Of a stretch of DNA of 64,000 nt, positions 1 through 9,186 are shown in pieces (the first letter of the stretch is position 1; every line of letters begins with the position of its first letter). The DNA is from Flavihumibacter fluvii (lineage in GTDB: Bacteria; Bacteroidota; Bacteroidia; Chitinophagales; Chitinophagaceae). The notes beneath the pieces are model-generated. The model saw only the letters and a list, made by a program, of their open reading frames with translations, had not been told where the DNA came from and did no database searches. The stretch lies in NCBI RefSeq assembly GCF_018595675.2, contig NZ_CP092333.1, forward strand, positions 1,698,001 through 1,762,000, read 5' to 3'. The position numbers were made by a program, and so were the translations under genes.

Positions 1-1928
1 GGCCACTCCTGCAGGTGCCAACTCACAGACGGAGCGTCATATACACCTGCTGTTGCCAGGGAAATAAGGTTCCATAGAGCATTCCTTTCAGGCTTTTCAA
101 TTTCCCAATGGTCTTTAATTACCCATTGGTATTGCGCCTTCAATTCGGGTGTGAACGCATAGTTGACCAAAGGCCAGTAAGTTAAAAATGCCATTTCATC
201 ATCCGAGTGATTCCAGCCACCAGAGCCAAGGTCAATACCCATTCTTATCGTGCCGGGTGTTTCATGAATTTTGGTATAACTCACCAGCATATTCTTCACA
301 TAACCATGTTCGTTGATGAGACGATATGCTTCAGTTTTGTATTTTTCCTTACCGGTTAATGTATATGCCAGTTGCAGCCCAGCCAATATATGGGCACTAC
401 CCAATTTCCTATCTTGTACAGATTCAGGAAAGGAATTTATATACTCGGGATTCCATCTTCCCCATAATGTGGGCTTGCCGTCAGCATCCACGAAATAATA
501 ATTGTTGTCAATGATATGGGTCAGAATCTTATCAATGAAATCAGCTACCCTCTTGTGTTCTGATTCTGTTTCCGCAACCATTTCATGCAATACCGATGCA
601 ATGAAAATATAACCCACAAATTCATCACTGCTGGTCGTACCCTTCCACTCCCACTCCGGGTCCTGTGAATTACGCCATGCCTCAGGATCTGATACCTTGA
701 AGCCTTTGCGTTCAAATGTGCGGGATGGGAATCCTTTTAACGGATTGATAGAAATGATCCTTTCAAAAGCTTCAAAGGCTTCCCACGCGTAACGTTTGGC
801 ATTTTTATCGCCGGTTACGGAATATCGGAAGGCCTGGCTGCCCAGGTAAAAGGCCGACCATAAACCATCATTATCGGTATCGGTCATTTTGGCTGTGGAA
901 AGATCTCCAGGTGCAGTCAGGGTTACATTCGAAATGAAGCCATAGCGGATATGCCGCTTCCTGATATTATCCTGGAACAGGTTCGCTTTATCCAGTAATG
1001 TATAATTGAGGAATTCAATTTTATTTAATCCGCTTTCAGATAATACATAGGCGTTGCCTTTGCTGTCTGCTGCAAGGCTGATCACCTTATCATCCAGCAG
1101 CCACCTGCGGCTGGCATAGTATCGGTATTGTCCGGATGCCTCTTTCATGAATGCACCAGCCGGTGTTCCTGCCCATAATTTGTTATTGATAATCTGCAGG
1201 CTATTCACGTTCTCCACAGGCAATTTCGTTTGCAAAACAAAACTGGAATCACCGTTCATTAAATTAATACCATAATATCCTTTTGCAGTACTGATCACTA
1301 TTTCATTTTCCCGAAAGGCCATTGCCTGCAGGCCATTGCCTTTGTGCAGGATGGTAAATTGATTTCCTGTAATTGAATATACTGCGCCAGCGCTCAGCGC
1401 ATAAAAATTTCCATTGAACGCCTGGATGCTGGTGATCTTATCTGCTGGCTTTTTTAGTTCCTGCAGTTTTCCATTCCTGAAAATTGCGGCGGCACCTTCT
1501 CCAACTAAGGCTACCCTGCCATCTGCAGCTACAGCTAACTGTTCAAATTTCCCTTTAGGGAATACACCATAAGGAACGCCGGCATAACCATTGGTCAGCC
1601 ATTTGTCTGCATAGAGATAAAATAAATGTCCGGACCCTTCCTGAATAGAAATATCTACAGGAATTTTATCTGCAAGGGGTGTATAACGCTGGTCTTTTAC
1701 TAACCCTTTTTCATCGGTGCGGTATACTCCTTTTGGGGTAAGTACATAGGCAATATCGTTATAATCTACAACGACTTTTTTCAGTGGTGTACCTTTTAAG
1801 GCTTCCGGTAAACTGTATTTAACGGACTTAGCCTGGGTATATGGTTGATCATCTCCAGGTGTTGCTTTTACTTTGAGTGAAGACAATAAAAGTAAAGATG
1901 CTGTGAACAGCAAAGTCGATTTGAACAT
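1..1928 (-). CDS. Secreted beta-propeller protein with C-terminal alpha-helical domain (3' end beyond window)
   Basis: The reading frame runs open from an ATG at 1928 to the left edge, so about 642 residues are visible and the C-terminus is missing. It begins with a signal peptide, then seven weak propeller repeats of the Reg_prop style (for example segments reading GNAYVLSESGL). From about residue 330 an alpha-helical domain follows. The protein is a clear paralogue of the 740-residue protein at 11598-13820: both share RHIR, TDNDG/DDNDG, SSDE, DxDG, a W-x-x-WNP/WSP motif, YxxTGKxKY and YRLIN/LRLIN-K/E-HY in the same order. It lies downstream of susD and may be co-transcribed, with a hairpin at 1965-1999 between them. 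Function is unknown. A glycan-binding or glycan-cleaving surface or periplasmic protein is my inference from fold and context. Confidence 0.85.
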   Translation of the reverse strand, partial: MFKSTLLFTASLLLLSSLKVKATPGDDQPYTQAKSVKYSLPEALKGTPLKKVVVDYNDIAYVLTPKGVYRTDEKGLVKDQRYTPLADKIPVDISIQEGSGHLFYLYADKWLTNGYAGVPYGVFPKGKFEQLAVAADGRVALVGEGAAAIFRNGKLQELKKPADKITSIQAFNGNFYALSAGAVYSITGNQFTILHKGNGLQAMAFRENEIVISTAKGYYGINLMNGDSSFVLQTKLPVENVNSLQIINNKLWAGTPAGAFMKEASGQYRYYASRRWLLDDKVISLAADSKGNAYVLSESGLNKIEFLNYTLLDKANLFQDNIRKRHIRYGFISNVTLTAPGDLSTAKMTDTDNDGLWSAFYLGSQAFRYSVTGDKNAKRYAWEAFEAFERIISINPLKGFPSRTFERKGFKVSDPEAWRNSQDPEWEWKGTTSSDEFVGYIFIASVLHEMVAETESEHKRVADFIDKILTHIIDNNYYFVDADGKPTLWGRWNPEYINSFPESVQDRKLGSAHILAGLQLAYTLTGKEKYKTEAYRLINEHGYVKNMLVSYTKIHETPGTIRMGIDLGSGGWNHSDDEMAFLTYWPLVNYAFTPELKAQYQWVIKDHWEIEKPERNALWNLISLATAGVYDAPSVSWHLQEW

Positions 1929-1964
1929 GAGAACTTTAAAATTTAAGTTGAATCGATGGATTAT

Positions 1965-1999
1965 AGCACAACCTGCCAGAAGGCCTGACAGGTTGTGCT
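1965..1999. repeat. Inverted repeat (11-bp perfect arms) between susD and propeller gene
   Basis: The arms AGCACAACCTG and CAGGTTGTGCT pair perfectly around a 13-base spacer that is itself partly self-complementary. It sits in the 104-base gap after the susD stop. No T-run follows on either strand, so a simple intrinsic terminator is doubtful. It may be an mRNA-stabilising or partial-terminator hairpin that sets SusCD expression above that of the downstream gene. Confidence 0.6.
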
Positions 2000-2032
2000 G
2001 TTATCCAATATATATCTGTCTGATTAATACAA

Positions 2033-3685
2033 TTATTGCAATAACCACATTTTGGAATACTCATTATCTACAGCTGGTGAAAGTGCGGAAACACCAGCAT
2101 CATAGGCATCCCGGTTTTGACCTAGCTCAGCACCTGGATAACGGTACCGGCTTGGAAATTCATAGGTACTCAGGTTGCCGTTATTGAACATATCAGGCAA
2201 ATGGGTCCGGCGCACATCCAGGTAAGCTTCTGTTGAAACGAAGAACAAGCCCAACCATTTCTGGTCTGCAATTTTCGCCAGTTTACCGGCATTATCAGCA
2301 GGCAATGCAATGCTGCTCTGTGACAGGTAGGTAGTGATATCTTCACTTGATACACCCCAACGCTTCAATGAATATTCAATACCTTTCCTGTAATAAGTAT
2401 CTGCATCTCCAGAAATCATTCCTTTAACAGCCGCTTCAGCCAGGATGAATTCTACCTCATCACTTTGCATCACCATAGCTTTTAACAAAGGATGACTGTT
2501 TTGCCTGAAGAGCTGAGCGTATTTGGATACTTTAAAGTTTCCAACAACACCACCATCTGTTGTGTTGTAATGTCCGTTTCCATTTTTATAGTCACCGGGC
2601 ATACCAGCAATAAAGCCGGCATAAACCTTATTGGAATCCAGGATATTAGCAGACTGGGCTGCGATTTCAGATTTACTACGATCGATAAATTCCCAGGTTG
2701 AACTGTATGTGAATCCATTAGGATCAGTTGTTGTAAAACTTTGGCCATCCTGTGCCTTGTTGCTCGTCCATGGCTGTTCAATCGGCGCAATCCAGACCTT
2801 CATCCTCGGATCATTCAGGCTGGCCAGTTTATCAACCAGGGTTTTACAAGGTCTTCTTCTATCGTACTCGCTATAATCTACCCAGTTTAAAGTTCCACCT
2901 TTCCAGGAATCATCCTTGGTTGAACCGATATAAGAAATAGATGCATTATCATCAGCTTCAGTGAAAATTGGTGTAACGGCCGGATTGGCTAAAATGGCTG
3001 CCATCTTCGCGCCAGCATCGGGAATCTTCGCAGATGCACGCATCAGGAGACGAAGTTTCAGAGAATTGGTAAACTTCTGCCATTTAACCTTATCACCCGC
3101 GAACATCAGGTCATAAGTATTGGACAGGGGATCAGTACCAGCTGCGATAAGGGCATTTGCATTGTCAAGTTCAACCAGCAGGTGGTCATAAATATCAGAC
3201 TGGTGGTCATAATTTGGATACAAAATACCTTCCCTTCCTTTCAAGGCTTCAGTGTAGTAGATATCACCATAAAAATCAGTGATATAAGAAAACAGCAGAA
3301 CCCTGAACGTTGTAAAGATGCCCTCATGGGACTTTGATCCCCTTTCCTGGGTAAGGCGTATGGAACCATCTATCAGTTTCAGGATATTGAGCGCAGCATA
3401 CAAGTCATCTGATGGCTGTTTGAAACCTGAGTATGTATTATCACCACCCTGGAAATTCCGTTGCATATATTGAACAGCAGATGGCAGTTTGCTATTATCA
3501 TAGCCAAAGCCCTGGTAAAAGAGGCTGGTTTGCTTGATAACAGAGGACAACAGGAACGGATCGTTCACAGACTCAACTGCATCCAATTGCTGCTTCTTGT
3601 CATATTCCCTAAGGGCATCTTTGCTACAGGATGCCCCGGTAGCAAGGAGTACAACAGCTAATGATTTAAGAATTAAAGATTTCAT
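2033..3685 (-). CDS. SusD/RagB-like outer-membrane nutrient-binding lipoprotein
   Basis: A 550-residue lipoprotein with a hydrophobic leader and lipidation cysteine at residue 20 (GASC). The body matches the SusD-like_2 group: an early conserved helix region (LYAALNILKLIDG), the FGDIYYTEAL segment and a C-terminal tail with PGAE and the RRTHLP region. SusD-family proteins cap the SusC barrel and bind the incoming oligosaccharide or peptide at the cell surface. It starts 28 bases after the susC stop, the usual SusC-SusD order, so the two are surely one complex. Substrate cannot be read from sequence. Confidence 0.93.
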   Translation of the reverse strand: MKSLILKSLAVVLLATGASCSKDALREYDKKQQLDAVESVNDPFLLSSVIKQTSLFYQGFGYDNSKLPSAVQYMQRNFQGGDNTYSGFKQPSDDLYAALNILKLIDGSIRLTQERGSKSHEGIFTTFRVLLFSYITDFYGDIYYTEALKGREGILYPNYDHQSDIYDHLLVELDNANALIAAGTDPLSNTYDLMFAGDKVKWQKFTNSLKLRLLMRASAKIPDAGAKMAAILANPAVTPIFTEADDNASISYIGSTKDDSWKGGTLNWVDYSEYDRRRPCKTLVDKLASLNDPRMKVWIAPIEQPWTSNKAQDGQSFTTTDPNGFTYSSTWEFIDRSKSEIAAQSANILDSNKVYAGFIAGMPGDYKNGNGHYNTTDGGVVGNFKVSKYAQLFRQNSHPLLKAMVMQSDEVEFILAEAAVKGMISGDADTYYRKGIEYSLKRWGVSSEDITTYLSQSSIALPADNAGKLAKIADQKWLGLFFVSTEAYLDVRRTHLPDMFNNGNLSTYEFPSRYRYPGAELGQNRDAYDAGVSALSPAVDNEYSKMWLLQ

Positions 3686-3713
3686 ATAATGAATGAGGTA
3701 TTAAAAAATAATA

Positions 3714-6700
3714 TTAAAAATCAAGAGAAACTTTGAAACCATAAGAACGAATGCTAGGCAATGTTGCTCTCAGCACGCCTAATCCTGTTCCTACTCCACT
3801 AAAAGCGGACTCAGGATCTTCATTTCTGCCAGATTCATTCCACTGAAACAGGTTCCTTCCAATAAGCGAAAGCGTTAAATTATTCAAGTGATATCTGCTA
3901 AGCTTGTTAGGTGGAATGGAATAAGCCAGTGAAATTTCACGCATTTTGAAATTGGTAGCACTGTATGTCCTGGTAGCTGCAAAATCCCAGATTACATCAC
4001 CATAACTATTGTATGGGATCTGGTAAAAGGTGTTATTAGGATCTGCACCATTCACGATATAATCAGCATCACCTGGAGTATCACCAGTGAAATTCGGATT
4101 AACAAATACACCCCTTGCAAAGCTGGCATCATTCCAGTCTGAACGTTGCCCGTCATTATTGGTATTGATGGCCTCATACTGGCTGGAACCAGCTGCAGGC
4201 CAAGGCTGACCGCCGTACTCAGCATCACGTCCACCCTGCCAGTAAGGATTGTTTGGTCCCGAACCCAGTGTGGTTGCTGATCTTCCGTTTGATTCCATGT
4301 ATTGTTGGTTAACAGATACATATTTTCCACCTTTCCTGAAGCTACCCACAAGGTTCAGGGCAAATTGTTTGTAACGTAAAGTTGTGTTGAATCCGAGGAT
4401 ATAATCGGGATTGAAATTACCTAATTGGCCCCTGTCTCTTTCATCACCTGACACCTGGAATTCACCACCTTCACTATCCAGGATTGGCAGGCCAATGTAT
4501 TTTCCTTCTTTAACCCTTAAGATCGGGTTTTGCTCGTAAATATTACCGATTTCTTCACCAACTGCGATTTTAACCACAGTTTTTCCATCATAACCTGCAA
4601 ATGCATATCCATTTGGTGCAAATTGATCAGAAAGGCGTGTGATCGTGGCTTTATAATGGGTAAAGCTGCCATTTATTGTCCAATTCCAGTCTTTTGTCCG
4701 AACCGGAGTAAGGGTTAAGCCCATTTCATATCCTTTGCTCCGTACATCACCGATATTGGTTAACATGCCATCATAACCAGTTCCCAATACAGTAGGTATT
4801 TTGTCGATCTGATCTTTCTGGTCTTTAATGAAATAAGTGAAGTCAAATTTAAGCAGGTTTTGCAGCATCCAAACATCCAATCCGGCTTCCTGAGTAATGG
4901 AGTGCATGGGTTTGATATTAGGATCCACCAATGATGCATTGATGCTAACTGTTTTTGCAGCGCCCCAGTTACTTGGATCATAGGAATAGGTATCCACAGA
5001 CCTTTGCCTGATAAGTCCATTACCAACATCAGCCCAGGCAAGACGACCTTTTACGAGGTTGAAAGCAGCTGGTAATTTGAAGGTTTCGGAAACCACCCAA
5101 CTTAATGATGCAGATGGGTAGAAATAATTGATTTTCTCTTCATCCAGGATTCCTTTCCAATCATTACGGCCAGTAATATCCAGGAATACCTGATTGGCAT
5201 ATCCGATACTTGCACTACCGTACAAACTATAGGTCTGCGTTGTACCCCAGGCAGAACTTGACGTGAGTGTACCAGGCATTGCATTACTAAGTGTGAACAG
5301 TTCCGGAGTAGCCAATTTACCAGCAGTAGCTTCACTGGAATTATTATTTCCATACTGGTAGTTGGCACCACCTGCGGCATTGATGGAGAATTTACCGTAG
5401 TCCTTATTAAAAGTTAAAATCAGGTCGGTTGTATACAGCCCGGTACTATTGGTACCGGTAGTATACATACCATCCCCATTCTTAAACTTATCCTTCATGG
5501 CTGTTTTACCCCATGACTGGCGATATTCATATTGCTCTTTTACATTCTCCATACCTGTGCGAACCATTAGGGATAATGGTTTGCTCAATTGCCAGTCTAA
5601 TTGAATCTTACCAAAGAAATTATCACGACCAAAACGGTTGATTCTTTCATTGGTTATCCACCATGGGTTATCCGTTCCCACATCAACACCATTGTCTCTC
5701 ATGATAGCACCATTCTGCTGGATACCTTCGTAGCCAGTCAGCCAGTAATTAGTCATCTCGGAGAGAGGTTGCAGGTTGCTCGGTAAATTGAACAATAACC
5801 CGTTAAGAACACTGTTTGAGCCAACGGTATTCGCCTTATTTGGAGAATAGGTATTGATATAGCTTGCACTAACAGAAATCTTGATTTTACTTGTCAGCCT
5901 GTAATCAGTATTCAGGTTAATTGATTTCTGGTTAGTTTTTGTATTTGGCATCACACCTTTATTATTCAGCCCACCCAATGATAAACGGAAAGAACCTTTG
6001 TCGTTATTGCCGTAAACACTGATACTATTAGAGACGGTGTTACCTGTTTGCAAGTAAGCCTCCATCCTGTTCTCAAATGAAGAAACCATTGGTTTTGTGA
6101 GCCATGCCTGTTGTTTAACATCCCAATAGTCGCTGGTAAATGAACCATCCAGTGTAGGTCCCCAGGTATCGGTGTTATCATATTGCCATTCAAAGGCTCG
6201 TTCGCCCTGGCCGGCAATTTGTTGCTCCTCCAGGAAGTTGTAAGCTTTATCCCAAACAGCAGAGGTATTGAAGCTAACGCCAAGTCCTTTTTTCTGGCCT
6301 CTGCCAGATTTTGTTGTGATCATAACAACCCCGTTTCCACCTTCTGCACCGTATAGGGCACCAGCGCTACCACCTTTAAGAATAGTAACATTGTCAATAT
6401 CTTCAGGGTTCAATTGTGACAGGATATTTCCAAAATCAACACCATTCTTAGACGTGAAAGTCTGGGCACCAACTGGAATTCCATCTACAACATATAAGGG
6501 CTGTCCACTGATGGCAACGTTTGCGTTACTTTTTGTTGGCATAGCCGTGGTACCCCTGATGTTTACCAGCACTGAAGAAGTAGGATCCGAGCTGAGATTG
6601 GTGAAATTTACACCACTCACTTTACCATCCAATGATTTCAGAACGTTAGGGTTACCAGCCTTTACAAGGTCTTCTGCTTTTACTTCACCAACAGAGTAAG

Positions 6701-7412
6701 CCAATGACTTTTTACTGCGGCTAATGCCTAATGCAGTTACCACCACACTGGAAAGTTCAGTTGTGGACAGTTCAAGAACAATATTGATATCTGACCTTCC
6801 GGACACCTGTATTTCCAATGGTTTGTAACCAACATAACTGAATACAAGTATTGCTTCAGAGGATGCAACATTTATACTGAAACGACCGTCAGAAGAGGTT
6901 GTTGTGACATTTGAGGACCCTTTTTCAGTAACTGTAACATTAGCCAACGGACCAGCTTTGTCTTTCACCGAACCCCTCACAGGAAAATCAATGGGGGCGG
7001 CTATTTCGTTTTTTATGAAAGAACCTTTAGGTTCCGGGATTTGCTTGATGATGTAAACATTACTGACTTTTTCAAACATTAATCCGGCCGAACCCAATAC
7101 CTTTTTCAGTAAAAGCTCGGGGTCCTTTTGCTTGCTTTTATCAATATCTATATCAGTCACCCTGATCTCTTTTAAGGAAGCTGCCTGGTAACTGAAATAC
7201 AAATTGAAAGTCCGCTGGAACTTTTGCATGAATTGCTCCAGTGTAATGGTTTTAGCACCCATATCCGGCCCTGTATCTTCGGGAGCATATAAAACTTCCG
7301 TAGCACCTGGTGCTAAATTTTGCCCAATTGTTTGTAAGGGCGACAGCAACATGATACCTATTGGTATCAGCAAGGCTGTAAAGATGGTCAAATAAGCATG
7401 TTTCATTTTCAT
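3714..7412 (-). CDS. SusC/RagA-type TonB-dependent transporter with N-terminal STN signalling domain
   Basis: A 1232-residue outer-membrane transporter. In order: signal peptide (1-30), STN domain (about 55-125), CarboxypepD_reg-like domain (about 145-215), a candidate TonB box (SSVVVTALGI, 221-230), plug (to about 375, ending GNGVVMITTKSG) and a long beta-barrel ending in F. Length is usual for SusC proteins bearing an STN domain. The STN domain normally contacts a FecR-type anti-sigma factor, and here fecR ends 25 bases upstream with an ECF sigma gene before that. I therefore infer substrate-triggered cell-surface signalling that induces this operon. Of the two starts MKMK, the first (7412) is used here. 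Confidence 0.95.
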   Translation of the reverse strand: MKMKHAYLTIFTALLIPIGIMLLSPLQTIGQNLAPGATEVLYAPEDTGPDMGAKTITLEQFMQKFQRTFNLYFSYQAASLKEIRVTDIDIDKSKQKDPELLLKKVLGSAGLMFEKVSNVYIIKQIPEPKGSFIKNEIAAPIDFPVRGSVKDKAGPLANVTVTEKGSSNVTTTSSDGRFSINVASSEAILVFSYVGYKPLEIQVSGRSDINIVLELSTTELSSVVVTALGISRSKKSLAYSVGEVKAEDLVKAGNPNVLKSLDGKVSGVNFTNLSSDPTSSVLVNIRGTTAMPTKSNANVAISGQPLYVVDGIPVGAQTFTSKNGVDFGNILSQLNPEDIDNVTILKGGSAGALYGAEGGNGVVMITTKSGRGQKKGLGVSFNTSAVWDKAYNFLEEQQIAGQGERAFEWQYDNTDTWGPTLDGSFTSDYWDVKQQAWLTKPMVSSFENRMEAYLQTGNTVSNSISVYGNNDKGSFRLSLGGLNNKGVMPNTKTNQKSINLNTDYRLTSKIKISVSASYINTYSPNKANTVGSNSVLNGLLFNLPSNLQPLSEMTNYWLTGYEGIQQNGAIMRDNGVDVGTDNPWWITNERINRFGRDNFFGKIQLDWQLSKPLSLMVRTGMENVKEQYEYRQSWGKTAMKDKFKNGDGMYTTGTNSTGLYTTDLILTFNKDYGKFSINAAGGANYQYGNNNSSEATAGKLATPELFTLSNAMPGTLTSSSAWGTTQTYSLYGSASIGYANQVFLDITGRNDWKGILDEEKINYFYPSASLSWVVSETFKLPAAFNLVKGRLAWADVGNGLIRQRSVDTYSYDPSNWGAAKTVSINASLVDPNIKPMHSITQEAGLDVWMLQNLLKFDFTYFIKDQKDQIDKIPTVLGTGYDGMLTNIGDVRSKGYEMGLTLTPVRTKDWNWTINGSFTHYKATITRLSDQFAPNGYAFAGYDGKTVVKIAVGEEIGNIYEQNPILRVKEGKYIGLPILDSEGGEFQVSGDERDRGQLGNFNPDYILGFNTTLRYKQFALNLVGSFRKGGKYVSVNQQYMESNGRSATTLGSGPNNPYWQGGRDAEYGGQPWPAAGSSQYEAINTNNDGQRSDWNDASFARGVFVNPNFTGDTPGDADYIVNGADPNNTFYQIPYNSYGDVIWDFAATRTYSATNFKMREISLAYSIPPNKLSRYHLNNLTLSLIGRNLFQWNESGRNEDPESAFSGVGTGLGVLRATLPSIRSYGFKVSLDF

Positions 7413-7437
7413 CCCTGTTTGGTTTGGTTTGGTGTCG

Positions 7438-8466
7438 TTACTGTTGAATGATTAACTGGTTGTTCCTAAGAACTATGTCTATATCCAAAGTCCTGGAAAT
7501 GATATTTATAAAAGCCTTCAGGTCTGTAACCGGAATTACAGCATTTATTTTCAAGTTCTTCATCTTTGGGTCACTAAAACTTGATTCAACACCGTAATAG
7601 GCATAGATCAGCGTGGTGATTTCAGCCAGTGATGTTGAGGAAAAATGCCACCTGCCATCAGACCAGGCCTGGTATATACGGGTATCTGCAGTTGATTTGG
7701 TAAACGCTTTTTTACCCGGGTCAAATTGCACCTTTTCACCTGGCAACATTAAAACCGGTTTTTGTGGATTATTGATTTCACTCACTTCAACTTTACCTGA
7801 AGTCAGCACCACTTCTGTAGCTACGCTTCGCGCATTCACATTAAATTCTGTTCCCAATACAGATACCAAAAGGCCATTGGACAGTACAGCAAACTTGCGA
7901 TGGTCTGCTTTTTTCCTGATCCTGAAAAATGCATTCCCGATTAACTGAACTTCCCGGACTGGAGAAATAGCGATATCACTGGAGTAAGTGAGGGAAGAAT
8001 TGGCATTCAGGATTACCTCAGAACTATCACCCAATAGTATTGTCCTGGTTTCATCATCTCCTGTTTTTTCGACGATGGAATAACTGCTTTGGGGGGCCAC
8101 TTTGAAATAATTCACTGCTATAAAGACCAGGCCGGCAGCAACAGCAGCAATCTTCAACAGGCGTAAGCCATTCCTCTTCCACACCTGTGCAACCGGCACT
8201 GCTGGCATGATCTGGTCAAATATTTCCTGCTTCAACGAAGATTTTTCTTCAGCTGTTAAAGGTTCAAATTCATGTTTGTTGAAATTACCCAGAACCAATT
8301 CCCTTGCCACTCGCACATTATCCTGCTGCTCAGGATATAAATGCAGGTAAGTTTCCCAGAAAAGTTCTTCTTCCGGCTGGGCAAAAATTACCCATTGCTG
8401 AAAAAATGCATCTTCTGCTAACTCCTCAGGGCTATACCCATCATAAAAGAAATAATCTGTATTCAC
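7438..8466 (-). CDS. FecR-family anti-sigma factor
   Basis: A 342-residue inner-membrane protein: cytoplasmic N-terminal part (1-100) that would bind the sigma factor, one membrane segment (about 103-121), a periplasmic FecR domain (about 136-235, including GDSSEVILNANSSL and LGTEFNV) and a C-terminal DUF4974 region. The start is a GTG at 8466. The frame has an in-frame stop 36 bases upstream and no other methionine until residue 87, and the early residues are typical of the family. It sits between an ECF sigma gene and an STN-bearing SusC, the classic three-part transmembrane signalling arrangement. Confidence 0.93.
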   Translation of the reverse strand: MNTDYFFYDGYSPEELAEDAFFQQWVIFAQPEEELFWETYLHLYPEQQDNVRVARELVLGNFNKHEFEPLTAEEKSSLKQEIFDQIMPAVPVAQVWKRNGLRLLKIAAVAAGLVFIAVNYFKVAPQSSYSIVEKTGDDETRTILLGDSSEVILNANSSLTYSSDIAISPVREVQLIGNAFFRIRKKADHRKFAVLSNGLLVSVLGTEFNVNARSVATEVVLTSGKVEVSEINNPQKPVLMLPGEKVQFDPGKKAFTKSTADTRIYQAWSDGRWHFSSTSLAEITTLIYAYYGVESSFSDPKMKNLKINAVIPVTDLKAFINIISRTLDIDIVLRNNQLIIQQ

Positions 8467-8528
8467 TATTACCTTGAGAATAGTTCCGGAGGTGGATACT
8501 CAAAAAATGCAGGATTTATTTTTAATGT

Positions 8529-9107
8529 TTAAACACAAAGCATCAGAAGTAACAGGATGTACATCAAATTGCGCAATTGATGGATCGTCCGGAAGGCCAG
8601 GTTATTAACGGATTGATAGTTGATGCTTAATTTTTCAGCAATTTGCTCATAACTGAGCCCGTCCGTGTAATGGAGTTGTAATATCTGTTTTTGCCGCTTG
8701 CTGAGCATTGAAATGGCCTTTTGCAGTTTTTTCGCGGTATCCTTTTCAAGATCTCTTGAAATGATGAGGCCCTCGATATTAAGGTCTTCAGAGATGTAAA
8801 AATCGTCCAGCTTTACATGAAAAGTGGAGTTTTCCTTTTTCATTTTTTTTAGCGTAACAGACAACAGCACCTTGGACAGATACCCCTGGGAATATTGTAT
8901 GTCGGAAAGAGTCATCCGGTATTGCCACAATTCAAGAAATACCTCCTGCACAGCATCCTTCGCTAATTCCCGGTTATTGGTCAGTCGGCAGGCTTTTTCA
9001 AATAGTTTGTCCACGTATTTATCATACAAATAACCCAATGCATCCGGATCCCCATTTTTGAGGTTGTTCCAATAGATGGCATCAATGTTTTTTATATTTT
9101 CTACCAT
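8529..9107 (-). CDS. ECF RNA polymerase sigma factor
   Basis: A sigma-70 family protein of about 192 residues with region 2 (YDKYVDKLFEKA through AVQEVFLELW) and region 4 (LSKRQKQILQLHY followed by a helix-turn-helix, GLSYEQIAEKLSINYQSV). The frame can be extended to a TTG at 9131, but the ATG at 9107 (MVENIKN) gives a more usual N-terminus. A TACATTTG element (9121-9114, minus strand) matches the Bacteroidota -7 consensus but lies very close to the ATG. The protein should direct transcription of the fecR-susC-susD genes that follow it. Confidence 0.92.
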   Translation of the reverse strand: MVENIKNIDAIYWNNLKNGDPDALGYLYDKYVDKLFEKACRLTNNRELAKDAVQEVFLELWQYRMTLSDIQYSQGYLSKVLLSVTLKKMKKENSTFHVKLDDFYISEDLNIEGLIISRDLEKDTAKKLQKAISMLSKRQKQILQLHYTDGLSYEQIAEKLSINYQSVNNLAFRTIHQLRNLMYILLLLMLCV

Positions 9108-9186
9108 GGTAATCAAATGTAACAACAGCAATCCTGTTTATTGCATCTATACAAATCGTTAAACTAAATGTAACGTAAATATTGTA

